Origin: Simonsiella muelleri ATCC 29453
GTDB taxonomy: Bacteria > Pseudomonadota > Gammaproteobacteria > Burkholderiales > Neisseriaceae
DNA: 64,000 nt
Direction of reading: 5' to 3'
NCBI RefSeq assembly: GCF_002951835.1
Contig: NZ_CP019448.1
Span: 2,356,001 to 2,420,000, forward strand
In this document: positions 29,784-39,210 of the stretch, one piece after another
Position numbering within the stretch: the stretch's first letter is position 1
How the letters are laid out: every line of letters starts with the position of its first letter
Notes under the pieces: generated by a model
The model's input: the letters and a program-made list of their open reading frames with translations, nothing else
The model's database searches: none
What the model was told of the DNA's origin: nothing
Translations under genes and position numbers: made by a program

Positions 29784-29812
29784 TCCATTCAGGTAGTAAT
29801 ATTATTTTAGTC

Positions 29813-29919
29813 CGAAACCTTTGCTTATTTTTAGCAAAAAATAAAAACTAAAATTTAAATACATATCAATTTGATAAGATTTTGACATTTTTATTTTTGA
29901 AGGTTTTGCAAAGGTTTCA
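29813..29919. repeat. GAAACCTTTGCA-family element (copy 3)
   Basis: About 107 bp from CGAAACCTTTGC to GCAAAGGTTTCAG. It is AT-rich inside and joined at its right end to an uptake sequence. It lies between zwf and the membrane protein pair. Confidence 0.55.
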
Positions 29920-29955
29920 GGCTGCTTTTTTATTAATTTGGAAAGATAAATAATA

Positions 29956-30579
29956 ATGATGAATCAATCAAACCGAATCAATCAAACTAACATGTTGGGT
30001 ATATTGGCAATTATATTTTTTTTATCAGGTATGGCTGCATTAATTTATCAAGTAACGTGGCAGCGTTTATTATTCACAGGTTTTGGTGTAGATATCACAT
30101 CTATTACGGTTATCATTTCCATTTTTATGATTGGATTAGGAGTGGGGGCGTATTATGGCGGACGTATTGCTGATTTCTATTCCAAGCGAATTTTATGGAT
30201 ATTTTGTTTATTTGAATTGCTTATTGGGTTGTTTGGTGCAATGAGTTATTGGTTAATTACATGGTTAGGACAAGTATTACTTCATGCAGATTTATGGGGT
30301 GTCGCATTGGGTAATTTGACTTTACTGTTGTTGCCGACATTTTTAATGGGTTCAACTTTGCCTCTTTTAACATGTTTTTTTAATCAATATATTGAAAATA
30401 TTGGAGAATCTATTGGTTTGTTATATTTTATCAATACAATGGGGGCAGCATTTGGTTCTGTATTGTGCGGATTTATTTTATTTAATTATTTAACGATTCC
30501 ACAAACATTATGGTTGGCTGCAAGTGTCAATTTATTGATTTCTTGTTCTGTGTTTATTTTGTATGTGAGAAAGTCATGA
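29956..30579 (+). CDS. Membrane half of a spermidine-synthase-like transporter/enzyme (N-terminal part)
   Basis: 207 residues with about six hydrophobic helices. The start SGMAALIYQVTWQRLLFTGFG and the following IGLGVGAYYGGR match the N-terminal membrane segment of the fused MFS/spermidine-synthase proteins. In most genomes this is one polypeptide with the next gene. Here it ends with a stop that overlaps the next ATG by 4 nt (ATGA), so the two halves are probably made together and pair in the membrane. Base composition is more AT-rich than in the flanking zwf and pgl. Confidence 0.7.
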   Translation: MMNQSNRINQTNMLGILAIIFFLSGMAALIYQVTWQRLLFTGFGVDITSITVIISIFMIGLGVGAYYGGRIADFYSKRILWIFCLFELLIGLFGAMSYWLITWLGQVLLHADLWGVALGNLTLLLLPTFLMGSTLPLLTCFFNQYIENIGESIGLLYFINTMGAAFGSVLCGFILFNYLTIPQTLWLAASVNLLISCSVFILYVRKS

Positions 30580-32093
30580 AAAATAAATATTTGTCTATCT
30601 ATTTATTGGCATTTGCAAGTGGTTTTTTAAGTTTAGCATTGGAAGTTGTATGGATGAGAATTGTCTCATTTGCAGGACATTCTGTACCACAAGCATTTTC
30701 TTATACATTGGCTTTATTTTTAACAGGCATTGCGATTGGTGCTTGGCAAGGACGAAAAATTTGCCGTGAAAGAAGAATCTTTGTTAATCATGAGTTAATT
30801 GGTCAATATTTTGGATATGCTGGTTGCGTAGATTTAGTGGTTTTACTCGTAACTTATATGTCATTATTTATATCTAATCAATCTATTTTGGCAGTAGCTG
30901 CTATTGGTATTTTAATCGCTACTTCAGTGCGTGGCGTGGTTTTCCCCTTGGTGCATCATTTGGGTACGGAAAAAACTAAATCAGGCAGGCAAATTTCCAA
31001 TGTGTATTTTAGTAATGTAGTGGGGAGTTCTTTATCACCGATTTTAATTGGTTTTGTTTTGTTAGATATTTTCAATACTCAACAAATCTATTTTGCGATT
31101 TGTGTGTGTTCTTTTTTAATTGCTGCATGGTGTACGCCATCAAGTAGGAAATTATTGTTTTATTCACAAATTGGTTTATTAATTTGTACATTGGGATTAT
31201 TGTGGTTGCCTGAAAAATTATTTCAGGCTTTGGCCAAAGATGTTGTGGGTAAGAATATTTATCCTATTACTTTAATTGAGAATAAGCATGGGATTATTCA
31301 AGTATACTACACAGATGGAACTAAAGTTGTATATGGTGCAAATGTGTATGATGGAAAATTTAATATTGATTTTTTTAATCAAAATAATCGAATAGACCGT
31401 GCTTATTTTGTGCCTATTATGAAACCTGATGCCAAAAATATTTTGGTTATTGGATTGAGTACAGGTTCTTGGACGCGCGTATTAAGCATGATGCCTAAAT
31501 TGGAAAAAATGACGATAGTAGAGATTAATCCTGATTATGTTAAAGAAATTGCAAAACACCCTGAAATTGCACCACTTTTACAAGATGAACGTGTCAATAT
31601 TATTATTGATGATGGCAGAAAATGGGTACGTAAAAATGTAGGGCAATATGATGTGATTATGATGAATACAACCTATTATTGGCGAGCATATGGAACGAAT
31701 TTATTAAGCCAAGAATTTCTGAATATTTTAAAACAACACCTTCATACCAATAGCATGGTTTTATATAATCCTACAGGTTCAGAAGATGCTTTTTTTACTG
31801 CTAAAAGCGTTTATCCACAAGTTTATGATTATAATGGTATGGTAGTTTCTAGCTTCCAACCTATTGATAAACCGAATGTTGATGAAATTGCGCAACGATT
31901 GATGAATTTGCAGTTTCCTGAAAATCAGCAAGTTGTTTTTAGTGCAGAGCAAGCCAAAAAAGCGGCTGAATTTTTTGATAAACAACCATTTCATGTATAT
32001 AAACATAAAGAAAATGAACGACTTCCTGAAATTATTCAGGATAGTAATATGATCACAGAATATAAATACGGAAAAGGGTTATTCTCTTATTAA
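30576..32093 (+). CDS. Spermidine-synthase-like protein with N-terminal membrane domain (C-terminal part)
   Basis: 505 residues. Residues ~1-220 hold a second set of membrane helices and again begin with the SGFLSLALEVVWMRI motif of the family. Residues ~260-480 form a Rossmann methyltransferase-like domain of the spermidine synthase superfamily (NILVIGLSTGSWTRVL glycine loop; MTIVEINPDYV acidic strand end; NIIIDDGRKWV). The usual acidic polyamine-site residues are not clear, so polyamine synthesis should not be assumed; a membrane-linked aminopropyl- or methyl-transferase role is possible. The start was chosen at the ATGA overlap. Confidence 0.7.
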   Translation: MKNKYLSIYLLAFASGFLSLALEVVWMRIVSFAGHSVPQAFSYTLALFLTGIAIGAWQGRKICRERRIFVNHELIGQYFGYAGCVDLVVLLVTYMSLFISNQSILAVAAIGILIATSVRGVVFPLVHHLGTEKTKSGRQISNVYFSNVVGSSLSPILIGFVLLDIFNTQQIYFAICVCSFLIAAWCTPSSRKLLFYSQIGLLICTLGLLWLPEKLFQALAKDVVGKNIYPITLIENKHGIIQVYYTDGTKVVYGANVYDGKFNIDFFNQNNRIDRAYFVPIMKPDAKNILVIGLSTGSWTRVLSMMPKLEKMTIVEINPDYVKEIAKHPEIAPLLQDERVNIIIDDGRKWVRKNVGQYDVIMMNTTYYWRAYGTNLLSQEFLNILKQHLHTNSMVLYNPTGSEDAFFTAKSVYPQVYDYNGMVVSSFQPIDKPNVDEIAQRLMNLQFPENQQVVFSAEQAKKAAEFFDKQPFHVYKHKENERLPEIIQDSNMITEYKYGKGLFSY

Positions 32094-32425
32094 GTATTGT
32101 ATCAAAAATTGATACATAAAATAATACCATTGTTTTTGTTTATTATTTTGGCCATTACTGCCGCCAGTGTTTTATATAGTCGTTTAAAATTGAAAATACT
32201 ACTGCGTTGTCTGCTCCCCTAGATGTATATGGCGGTTCTGTTTGCTTTATTCTATTTTTCTTTTAAACGACTGTGTTTTCAGATAGCTTGCCACATCAGT
32301 ATTATGGGCGATTCACGGTATTGATGATATTATCATGCTTAACCAATTTTGTGGTGTTGATGATTTAACTTTCTGGCTGCCTGAATAATCATTCATCAAA
32401 TTTATTTATCAATAAGGAAAATAAT
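32094..32425. other. Gene-free interval between the spermidine-synthase-like gene and pgl
   Basis: Contains a Correia-like element (32175-32275) and an imperfect uptake sequence near 32375. I see no further coding or RNA gene. The pgl ribosome site AAGGAAA ends the interval. Confidence 0.6.
32175..32275. repeat. Correia-like miniature inverted-repeat element, copy 2
   Basis: About 101 bp. The left end TATAGTCGTTTAAAAT is identical to that of copy 1 at 13823. The right end (32260-32275) is the inverse with about four changes. The interior adds an ACTGCGTTGTCTGC segment reminiscent of the interior of Correia elements. Confidence 0.65.
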
Positions 32426-33118
32426 ATGATTTCATTCAAAAAATTTCCCAGTTCAGCCGACAATGCCCAAGCACTCGCTCAAGCCGTTGCCGAGAATTTA
32501 TGTGATATTTTAACCCAACAAGAACGCGCTACCTTAGCAGTGTCAGGTGGCAAATCGCCGATTGCATTTTTTCAAGCGTTGAATCAAATCGATTTGGATT
32601 GGTCGCGTGTGAATATTACATTGGTTGATGAACGCGTTGTACCTACTCAACACGCCGACAGCAACACAAGTTTGGTTCGCCAATATTTGATTAAAAACCA
32701 ATTGAGTCAAGCAAAATGGCTACCTTTAATCAGCGATGATGCTGATGAAGATGAACTGAAAAATATTTCACAAGCAGTTGAATTTGCATTACAAAATTAT
32801 ACACAACCCGATGTTTTGGTGTTGGGGATGGGGGGCGATGGACATACTGCCAGTATTTTCCCAAAAGCCCCGCAATTTACCGATGCGATTTGCGTAAATT
32901 ATCCACAACCTTTGCTGCATACCACGCCCGTAACTGCGCCATACGAACGCATTTCCATGACTTTAACAGCAATTGTTCACACACCATATGTTTACTTGGC
33001 GATTGCTGGGGCAGATAAATTAGCGATTTATCAACAAGCGGAACAAGGTGAAAATCCTAATTTTCCAATTAGTTATGTTTTAAATAAGGTGCATACAAAT
33101 GTCTTCTACAACGACTAA
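32426..33118 (+). CDS. pgl: 6-phosphogluconolactonase
   Basis: 230 residues, DevB type. ATLAVSGGKSPIAFF (residues ~37-51) binds phosphate, VNITLVDERVV and the ADSNTSLV motif follow, and VLGMGGDGHTASIFP is near residue 135. It hydrolyses the product of Zwf to 6-phosphogluconate. It overlaps glk by 20 nt, so the two are translationally coupled. Confidence 0.94.
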   Translation: MISFKKFPSSADNAQALAQAVAENLCDILTQQERATLAVSGGKSPIAFFQALNQIDLDWSRVNITLVDERVVPTQHADSNTSLVRQYLIKNQLSQAKWLPLISDDADEDELKNISQAVEFALQNYTQPDVLVLGMGGDGHTASIFPKAPQFTDAICVNYPQPLLHTTPVTAPYERISMTLTAIVHTPYVYLAIAGADKLAIYQQAEQGENPNFPISYVLNKVHTNVFYND

Positions 33119-34112
33119 ATCTAAAAAATCCGATGTTTCAGGCAGCCTGAACTATCCACGTATGGTGGCGGATATTGGTGGCACAAACGCTCGTTTTGCG
33201 CTGGAAATGTCTCATCAAAAATTTGAATATATTGAGGTACTACCTTGTAATGATTACGATACCATTGTGGATGCTGCCAAAGAGTTTCTGAAACGCGCTG
33301 GTAATCTTGAAGTAAAACACGCATCGGTGGCGATTGCTAATCCTGTGGTAGGGGATTGGTTGCAGATGACGAATCATCATTGGGCATTTTCTATTGAAAC
33401 CACGCGTCAAGCATTGGGATTGGAAACTTTATTATTTATCAATGACTTTACCGCACAAGCATTGGCGATTACCAAAACGCAGCCTGAAGATTTGGTACAG
33501 GTTGGCGGTTTTCAACCTATTGAAAATGCACCTAAAGCCGTGATTGGACCGGGAACTGGTTTGGGTGTGAGTGGTTTGGTGCCATCTGCTTGCGGTTATG
33601 TGCCTCTGGCAGGGGAAGGTGGGCATACTAGTTTTCCGCCGTTTGACGATACTGAAGTGATGATTTGGCAATATGCGAAGAAAAAACATGGACATGTTTC
33701 CGCTGAACGTTTTTTGAGTGGTGCAGGTTTGGTGTTGATTTATGATGCGTTGGCAGAACGCGAGGGCGTGAAACGCCAAAAAATGACGCCAGCAGAAATC
33801 AGTGAACGTGCATTGAGTGGTACATCGCCATTGTGTCGCCTGACTTTGGATATTTTTTGCGCGATGCTAGGGACGGTGGCATCAAATTTAGCTTTGACGC
33901 TGGGTGCGCGCGGTGGCGTGTATTTGTGTGGTGGGATTATTCCGCGATTTATTGACTATTTTAAATATTCGCCATTTCGCAATCGCTTTGAAAACAAAGG
34001 GCGTTTTGATGCTTATTTAGCGGCGATTCCCGTGTATGTGGTGTTGAGTCAATATCCAGGTATCACGGGCGCGGCGGTGGCGTTAGATAATCATTTGGAT
34101 ACAGTAAAATAA
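33099..34112 (+). CDS. glk: Glucokinase
   Basis: 337 residues of the bacterial glucokinase family. The phosphate-1 motif is ADIGGTNARFALE (near residue 25), the phosphorylation region carries INDFTAQA, then GPGTGLGVSG. The catalytic Asp lies in NDFTA. It makes glucose 6-phosphate from free glucose and ATP. The first ~20 residues are a non-conserved extension containing an in-frame uptake sequence (encoding SGSLN), so a later start is possible, but AAGGTG sits 9 nt before this ATG. Confidence 0.94.
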   Translation: MSSTTTKSKKSDVSGSLNYPRMVADIGGTNARFALEMSHQKFEYIEVLPCNDYDTIVDAAKEFLKRAGNLEVKHASVAIANPVVGDWLQMTNHHWAFSIETTRQALGLETLLFINDFTAQALAITKTQPEDLVQVGGFQPIENAPKAVIGPGTGLGVSGLVPSACGYVPLAGEGGHTSFPPFDDTEVMIWQYAKKKHGHVSAERFLSGAGLVLIYDALAEREGVKRQKMTPAEISERALSGTSPLCRLTLDIFCAMLGTVASNLALTLGARGGVYLCGGIIPRFIDYFKYSPFRNRFENKGRFDAYLAAIPVYVVLSQYPGITGAAVALDNHLDTVK

Positions 34113-34125
34113 TTTATGGAATGAG

Positions 34126-34173
34126 AAAAAGGCAGCCTGAAAATCATCAAATGGTTTTTCAGGCTGCTTTTTT
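34126..34173 (+). terminator. Terminator after glk (uptake-sequence inverted pair)
   Basis: GCAGCCTGAAAA (34132-34143) pairs with TTTTCAGGCTGC (34156-34167), followed by six T. Confidence 0.9.
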
Positions 34174-34277
34174 GATTTGATATGATGCAAATTAATATGA
34201 AATAAAGTTTCTCTGACCGTGCAAAACATTCACAAAACAGCGTACAATCTGAACATCTGACTACATGGCATAACATA

Positions 34278-34835
34278 ATGAAATTTTTGCATACAAAACA
34301 ACAACCCCCCGAAATTTTGGCGGTACGTACGGCCGCAAAAACCGCGATTTTTGAAGTGCAACAAGTGGATTTGCGTTTCAGTAATGGGCAAGAACGTACA
34401 TTTGAACGCTTAACACCTGCGCGAAAACCAGCCGTGATGGTGTTGCCAATTGAAAACGATGAACTGATTATGATACAAGAATATGCAGTTGGTTCAGAGC
34501 GTTATGAATTGGGTTGTGTGAAAGGCTTAATTGATGTAGGCGAGTCGCCACTTCATGCAGCCAATCGCGAATTACAAGAAGAAATTGGCATGGGCGCGCG
34601 TGATGTTGTGCCATTGCGTGTTTTATACAGTTCGCCTAGTCATATGTTTAGTCCGATGTATGTGTTTGTTGCACGGGATTTGTATTCATCAAAATTAATG
34701 GGTGATGAACCTGAACCTTTATTGCAAGTGCGCGTTCCAATTAATCAACTTGATGATTTAATTAATGATTCTAATTTTGGCGATGCAAGGGTTTTATCTG
34801 CATTAATGTTATTGCAACGTTTTCAGGCAGTCTGA
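34278..34835 (+). CDS. nudE: NudE-type ADP-sugar/ADP-compound hydrolase (Nudix)
   Basis: 185 residues. The Nudix box is intact: G-x5-E-x7-RELQEEIG, within GLIDVGESPLHAANRELQEE (residues ~79-98). The SSPSHMFSPMYVFVARDL segment after it is typical of the NudE branch, which hydrolyses ADP-ribose, NADH and Ap3A. Its place between glk and hexR is likely incidental housekeeping. It has its own upstream region after the glk terminator. Confidence 0.85.
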   Translation: MKFLHTKQQPPEILAVRTAAKTAIFEVQQVDLRFSNGQERTFERLTPARKPAVMVLPIENDELIMIQEYAVGSERYELGCVKGLIDVGESPLHAANRELQEEIGMGARDVVPLRVLYSSPSHMFSPMYVFVARDLYSSKLMGDEPEPLLQVRVPINQLDDLINDSNFGDARVLSALMLLQRFQAV

Positions 34836-34882
34836 AAAGCTATTCATCAGAATTTTTGATTAATTATAATAGGATATTGATT

Positions 34883-35725
34883 ATGTTAAGTAAAATTAGT
34901 GAGCAATTAGAAAAATTATCCAGCGCAGAACGCAAAGTGGCTGAAGTGGCATTGGCTGAGCCCAAATGGTTTGTTCATGCGGCGGTGGCAGAAATTGCCG
35001 AACGGGCGCAAGTGTCTCAACCTACCGTGATTCGTTTTTGTCGTAGTTTGGATTTTAAAGGGCTACCTGAATTTAAATTGGCACTTTCAGCCAGCATCAG
35101 CCATTCGGGTTTGCCTTTTGTGCATGAAGAATTGAACATTGATGATGGGGTAGGCGATGTGATGGAAAAGGTGTTGGGCAACACCGCCGCCGCGTTGTTA
35201 GGCGCACGTCGCACGTTGAATCCCAGTGATTTGGAGCGTGCAATTTCTTTGTTGGCACACGCACGGCGCATTGAATTTTATGGCGTGGGTAACTCGGGAA
35301 TTGTGGCGCAGGATGCGCAACACAAATTTTTCCGTTTTGGGATTTCCACTGTGGCGTATTCGGATACACACATTCAATTGATGGCGGCGGCGGTGTTGAG
35401 TCCGCAAGATGTATTGGTGGTGATTTCCAATTCGGGGTCGTCTATTGAAATTTTGGACGCGGTAAGCATTGCCAAAGAAAATGGCGCACAAGTCATTGTA
35501 ATTACGCGCCACGACAGTCCGTTGGCGCAATTGGGGGATTGTGTTTTAACGGTGGCTGTACAAGAAGACAGTAGCCGTTATACACCGATGGTGTCGCGGT
35601 TGTTGCAATTAGCGGTAGTGGATATTTTAGCGATTGGTTTGGCATTGCGATTGGGTGAAACGGTGAGTTTTCAATTGGAAAAAGGCAAACGTAGCATCAG
35701 CCGTCATCGCGTTGAAGAAGAGTGA
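34883..35725 (+). CDS. hexR: RpiR-family regulator of central carbon metabolism, HexR type
   Basis: 280 residues. An N-terminal RpiR HTH (residues ~1-75; AEIAERAQVSQPTVIRFCRSLDFKG) precedes a SIS sugar-phosphate-binding domain (~120-260; FYGVGNSGIVAQDAQHK, VISNSGSSIEILDAV). HexR-type regulators sense 2-keto-3-deoxy-6-phosphogluconate and control zwf, edd and gap genes; the neighbours here (zwf, pgl, glk, pgi) fit. I prefer the ATG at 34883, which begins the conserved MLSKIS, over an upstream reading. Confidence 0.88.
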   Translation: MLSKISEQLEKLSSAERKVAEVALAEPKWFVHAAVAEIAERAQVSQPTVIRFCRSLDFKGLPEFKLALSASISHSGLPFVHEELNIDDGVGDVMEKVLGNTAAALLGARRTLNPSDLERAISLLAHARRIEFYGVGNSGIVAQDAQHKFFRFGISTVAYSDTHIQLMAAAVLSPQDVLVVISNSGSSIEILDAVSIAKENGAQVIVITRHDSPLAQLGDCVLTVAVQEDSSRYTPMVSRLLQLAVVDILAIGLALRLGETVSFQLEKGKRSISRHRVEEE

Positions 35726-35749
35726 TTTTATTAGCCAATATGCTTTATC

Positions 35750-35817
35750 TTTCAGGCTGCCTTTCAATTCATCAAAATAATTGATGAATTATTTTCAGGC
35801 AGCCTGAAGCTTTTTTA
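35750..35817. terminator. Terminator between hexR and sppA (uptake-sequence inverted pair)
   Basis: TTTCAGGCTGCCT and AGGCAGCCTGAA arms flank a second inverted pair AATTCATCA/TGATGAATT. A T run follows on the plus strand (35811-35816). Confidence 0.8.
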
Positions 35818-35840
35818 CCCTCTATGAATGGTTAGACATT

Positions 35841-36848
35841 TTACCAAACCGAATTCAGCCAACTTTCTAATTTTGTGTTCATTTTTGCACCTAAACCACG
35901 ACTGATTAAACTTGCTAAGTCATTTTGTTCGGGTGTGTAATCTACTAATTTGGGTGCTTTCACAACATCACGCGCTACGCTGTACACATTGCCAAATTCA
36001 TCAATCAAACCCACATTTTTGCTTTCTAATCCCGTATAAACGCGACCACTGAATAAATCAGGATTTTGTTGTTCTTTCAATTTGTTGCCACGTCCTAATT
36101 TAACAGCTTTAATAAATTCTGCGTGAATTTGATTCAACATTTGTTGCCAAATGGCGACTTGTTCGGGGGTCTCGGGAGAAAATGGATCGCCCATACCTTT
36201 GTTGTTGCCTGCGATGCGTTGGCGACGTTTCACACCTAATTTATCCATCAAACCAGTAGCATCAAAGCTGCTGCCAATCACGCCAATGCTGCCAACCAAA
36301 CTGGACGGATCGGCGTAAATTTTATCTGCTGCTGAAGCAATATAATAGCAACCAGACGCACACATATCACCAATAACGACATATACAGGTTTAGTTTTTT
36401 CCATATTTTTCAATCGCATCACTTCCTGAAATGCCACATTAGACACCACAGGAGAACCACCAGGGCTATTGGCATGAATGATGATGGCTTTGGCATGTTT
36501 GTTTTTAAAGGCTTCTTCCAAGCCATCGCGCAGAATTTCTACATGGTTTACGTCTTCGTTACCGCCAATTACGCCTGTTAAATTAATGACGGCGGTGTGT
36601 TCTTTGTGGGTAGCGATTTGGTGTTGGCGATTTTCGGGACTGCCTTTCATCGCACTGGCCATGATGCTGACAAACATCAGCACACCCACGCCACGCCAAA
36701 TATTGCGCCACAATCGGGCGCGTTTTTGTTCGTGATAGGCTTCCAGTAGCACATCACGCAGAGTATTGCGTTCCCAAGATTCTTGAGTATTGTTGGGATA
36801 ATTTGGTGATGATTCGTCATCATTGGGGCGACGGATTTTGTAATTCAT
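35841..36848 (-). CDS. sppA: S49-family signal peptide peptidase
   Basis: 335 residues. One N-terminal membrane helix (residues ~45-65) anchors a periplasmic S49 domain. The nucleophile serine lies in DMCASGCYYIASAADKIYA and the general-base lysine in the GLMDKLGVKRR region that follows, the layout of the short SppA with a Ser/Lys dyad. It degrades cleaved signal peptides in the inner membrane. No operon partner; convergent with hexR. Confidence 0.9.
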   Translation of the reverse strand: MNYKIRRPNDDESSPNYPNNTQESWERNTLRDVLLEAYHEQKRARLWRNIWRGVGVLMFVSIMASAMKGSPENRQHQIATHKEHTAVINLTGVIGGNEDVNHVEILRDGLEEAFKNKHAKAIIIHANSPGGSPVVSNVAFQEVMRLKNMEKTKPVYVVIGDMCASGCYYIASAADKIYADPSSLVGSIGVIGSSFDATGLMDKLGVKRRQRIAGNNKGMGDPFSPETPEQVAIWQQMLNQIHAEFIKAVKLGRGNKLKEQQNPDLFSGRVYTGLESKNVGLIDEFGNVYSVARDVVKAPKLVDYTPEQNDLASLISRGLGAKMNTKLESWLNSVW

Positions 36849-37354
36849 TCGGATTCCCTAATTTGATCATTGAAAAAACAGATTGTAACGTGTTTTGTTA
36901 AAAAATTCAGGCTGCCTGAAATTTTTTCAAACGCTGAAATTGGTCTTTGTGTGATTGGTAACGGTTTCAGAAAATCAGTTTTGCAGTGGTTTTAGAATCA
37001 ATACATTAGTTTTTAGTTGTCATTCTTTGCAATTTTAATATAAAAAACACAATTAAATAAATGAGTTGTTTTCATTTATTTTGTCAATATTTAGCTATTA
37101 ATGACAATAAAGATGCACAAATGAATCCAAATTCGGCTATAATCGTTTTGTGTATATACACTATTTTTTATGTAAGAACCTGTATTCATAGCTAACGTAA
37201 AACGATTTTTGTCTCATTTTGTGCGAATGTAAGGCAAATTTCATGCTAATAGCGTTCTTATTGGCGTGAAATTCAACGCGGCAGGTGTGCCAAATGAGAT
37301 AAAAAGACATCGCGCTTGGCTGTGAATGCAGGTTCTAAATTTAAGGAAATAATC
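36849..37354. other. Intergenic region upstream of the DUF2147 gene
   Basis: Contains an uptake palindrome near 36906-36920, an AT-rich stretch and a MITE (37175-37336). I see no gene. An open frame running out of the MITE into the next gene is not a credible start. Confidence 0.6.
37175..37336 (-). repeat. MITE of the AGAACCTG family, copy A
   Basis: 162 bp. Terminal inverted repeats start AGAACCTGTATTCATAGC on the left, and the right end is the inverse of AGAACCTGCATTCACAGC. It lies in the opposite orientation to copy B, with which it aligns along nearly its full length. It ends 18 bp before the DUF2147 start codon. Confidence 0.85.
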
Positions 37355-37732
37355 ATGAAATTGTCTATGAAAACCAAAGCTATTGTATTGGCGGGTTTAA
37401 CCACATTAAGTATGTCTGTGATGGCTGCTGAACCAATTATCGGTACTTGGCAAACTTACGAAGATGGTCAAGCAAAAGCACAAGTGCGTATTAGCCAATC
37501 TGGCAACACTTTTACAGGTGTGTTGGTGCATGGTAACACCGAGAAAGCCAAAAAATATGAAGGCAAAACGGTGTTGGTTGGCTTTAAATCAGTAGGGAAT
37601 AACGCATATGAAGGCAAAGCAAAAGACCCACGTTGGGGTTTTGGTTTGCCTGCTACTATTAATGTTAATGGTTCTCACTTGAGCATTAAAGTGCCAGTGA
37701 AAGGCAGTCAGACTTGGAGCAGAATTAAATAA
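37355..37732 (+). CDS. DUF2147-family secreted protein
   Basis: 125 residues. Signal peptide MKLSMKTKAIVLAGLTTLSMSVMAA (cleavage after ~25), then EPIIGTWQTYEDGQAKAQVRISQSG, the lipocalin-like start of DUF2147. KDPRWGFGLPATI and the terminal GSQTWSRIK complete the family pattern. Function unknown; periplasmic. AAGGAAA lies 8 nt before ATG. A MITE occupies its upstream region and may influence its promoter. Confidence 0.82.
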   Translation: MKLSMKTKAIVLAGLTTLSMSVMAAEPIIGTWQTYEDGQAKAQVRISQSGNTFTGVLVHGNTEKAKKYEGKTVLVGFKSVGNNAYEGKAKDPRWGFGLPATINVNGSHLSIKVPVKGSQTWSRIK

Positions 37733-37742
37733 TTAAATCATG

Positions 37743-37789
37743 AAAAAAGTAGGCATCGTCTTGATATATATGATGATGCCTACTTTTTT
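37743..37789. terminator. Terminator between the DUF2147 gene and fdx
   Basis: 15-bp stem (37743-37757 with 37775-37789) with A6 and T6 tracts, usable from both strands. Confidence 0.9.
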
Positions 37790-37798
37790 AATAACTTT

Positions 37799-38137
37799 TT
37801 AATGTTCACGTGCATGATTGATGGTGTATTTGGGGATTTCCACCACTAAATCCGCATCGGCAACACGCGCTTGACAACTCAAACGCGATTCAGCTTCTAA
37901 GCCCCATGCTTGATCCAGCAAATCTTCTTCCAATTCAGTTGGTTCTGTCAAACTGTCAAAACCTTGACGCACAATCACATGACACGTGGTACACGCACAC
38001 GATTTTTCACACGCGTGGTCAATTTCAATATCATGATTCAATAAAATATCGCAAATAGTCTCGCCAACAGGTACATTGTCAATCACGATGCCTTCGGGGC
38101 AAAGTTCTTGATGGGGTAAAATAGTCATTTTGGGCAT
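37799..38137 (-). CDS. fdx: ISC-type [2Fe-2S] ferredoxin
   Basis: 112 residues with the adrenodoxin-like cluster motif CEKSCACTTCHV (C-x5-C-x2-C) and a fourth Cys in SRLSCQARV near residue 88. It supplies electrons for iron-sulfur cluster assembly. The other isc genes are not in the window, so fdx is detached here. Confidence 0.92.
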   Translation of the reverse strand: MPKMTILPHQELCPEGIVIDNVPVGETICDILLNHDIEIDHACEKSCACTTCHVIVRQGFDSLTEPTELEEDLLDQAWGLEAESRLSCQARVADADLVVEIPKYTINHAREH

Positions 38138-38331
38138 GGTGTTCTCTTTGTATGTGTGAAATATTAAACGGCTTATTGTAACGCAAAATCCATTTTTTCA
38201 GGCAGCTTAATTTGTTAAACGCTTTGCTTTACGCTATGGATTCATGATGTTACTGTGTATGATGATGTGCAAATTTGCGCAAGATACACTTCCATCAAAA
38301 TAATTTATCAATCTTTCAGGCAGCCTGAAAA

Positions 38332-38919
38332 TTATTTCTGATTATTAAAATCAATTACTTGTAACCAAGTTTCCCAACTGTCGCCAATGTGTAAATACCA
38401 CGCTTCGGGGCTGGGTGTGATGGCTTGCCATTTGTGGAATGCGACTTCTTCTTGCGGTGTGTCGGCGCGAAAGCCCAACACGCGCCACAAAAGTAAATGC
38501 AACCATTTTTCGTGTACCACGCAAGTGGTGCGATGTGGAAATTTGGGGGCTATTTTTAAAAACGTATCCACGCCAGAATTTAAATTTTCAAATGTGAACA
38601 ATGGTTTCTCTTTGGGTTCAGGGGGGATTTGGAACGCAGCAGGCATACCCATCATCATCGGTGGCGCAAGCAATGGCTCCTCGGGGGTTGGTTCGTATGC
38701 AAGCTGATTCAAGCAAGCCAAAGGCTCGGGGCGCACGTGCCATTTGTCGCAAATGATTTGCGCCATTTGTAGTGCGGATGCTTGTTCGGCAGCGTACAAC
38801 TTGGCTGGACGAACTAATTTTTCTGTCGTTTCAATAGCTTGTTTTCTGCCTTGTTCACTGAGTTGTTGGTTGTCGGCGATGTCTTTTTCGGCGTGGCGAA
38901 TCAGGTAAAGGGTTTTCAT
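38332..38919 (-). CDS. Histidine phosphatase superfamily protein
   Basis: 195 residues. The catalytic RHAEK motif (residues 8-12) opens the protein; the second histidine is probably in CVVHEKWLHLLLW near residue 135. It resembles SixA/phosphoglycerate mutase-like phosphatases but lacks any clue to substrate. The interior is Pro-rich (EPTPEEPLLAPP). An uptake palindrome lies just downstream of its stop. Confidence 0.7.
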   Translation of the reverse strand: MKTLYLIRHAEKDIADNQQLSEQGRKQAIETTEKLVRPAKLYAAEQASALQMAQIICDKWHVRPEPLACLNQLAYEPTPEEPLLAPPMMMGMPAAFQIPPEPKEKPLFTFENLNSGVDTFLKIAPKFPHRTTCVVHEKWLHLLLWRVLGFRADTPQEEVAFHKWQAITPSPEAWYLHIGDSWETWLQVIDFNNQK

Positions 38920-39210
38920 AATCTCAATGTAATAAATTGAATATGCTTTAATTTAACAAAAAAACATCAAATTTCAAAGTAAAACTTGTCAAATTCAAAA
39001 ATTTGATTTGATTTTCACGACAATCTTATTGGCTTAATCATAAATTGATATCAATTACAATCACTTTCAATGTTAATCCGTTTTATAATGCAGCCTGAAA
39101 TTTGAATAATGAATTAAATGATAATGCGACTGTGTTGTCCATGTCTTGTATCATTTTTATTTTAATTCATTATGATAACTGTATTTTTGTTCACAACGAA
39201 GGAATCAACG

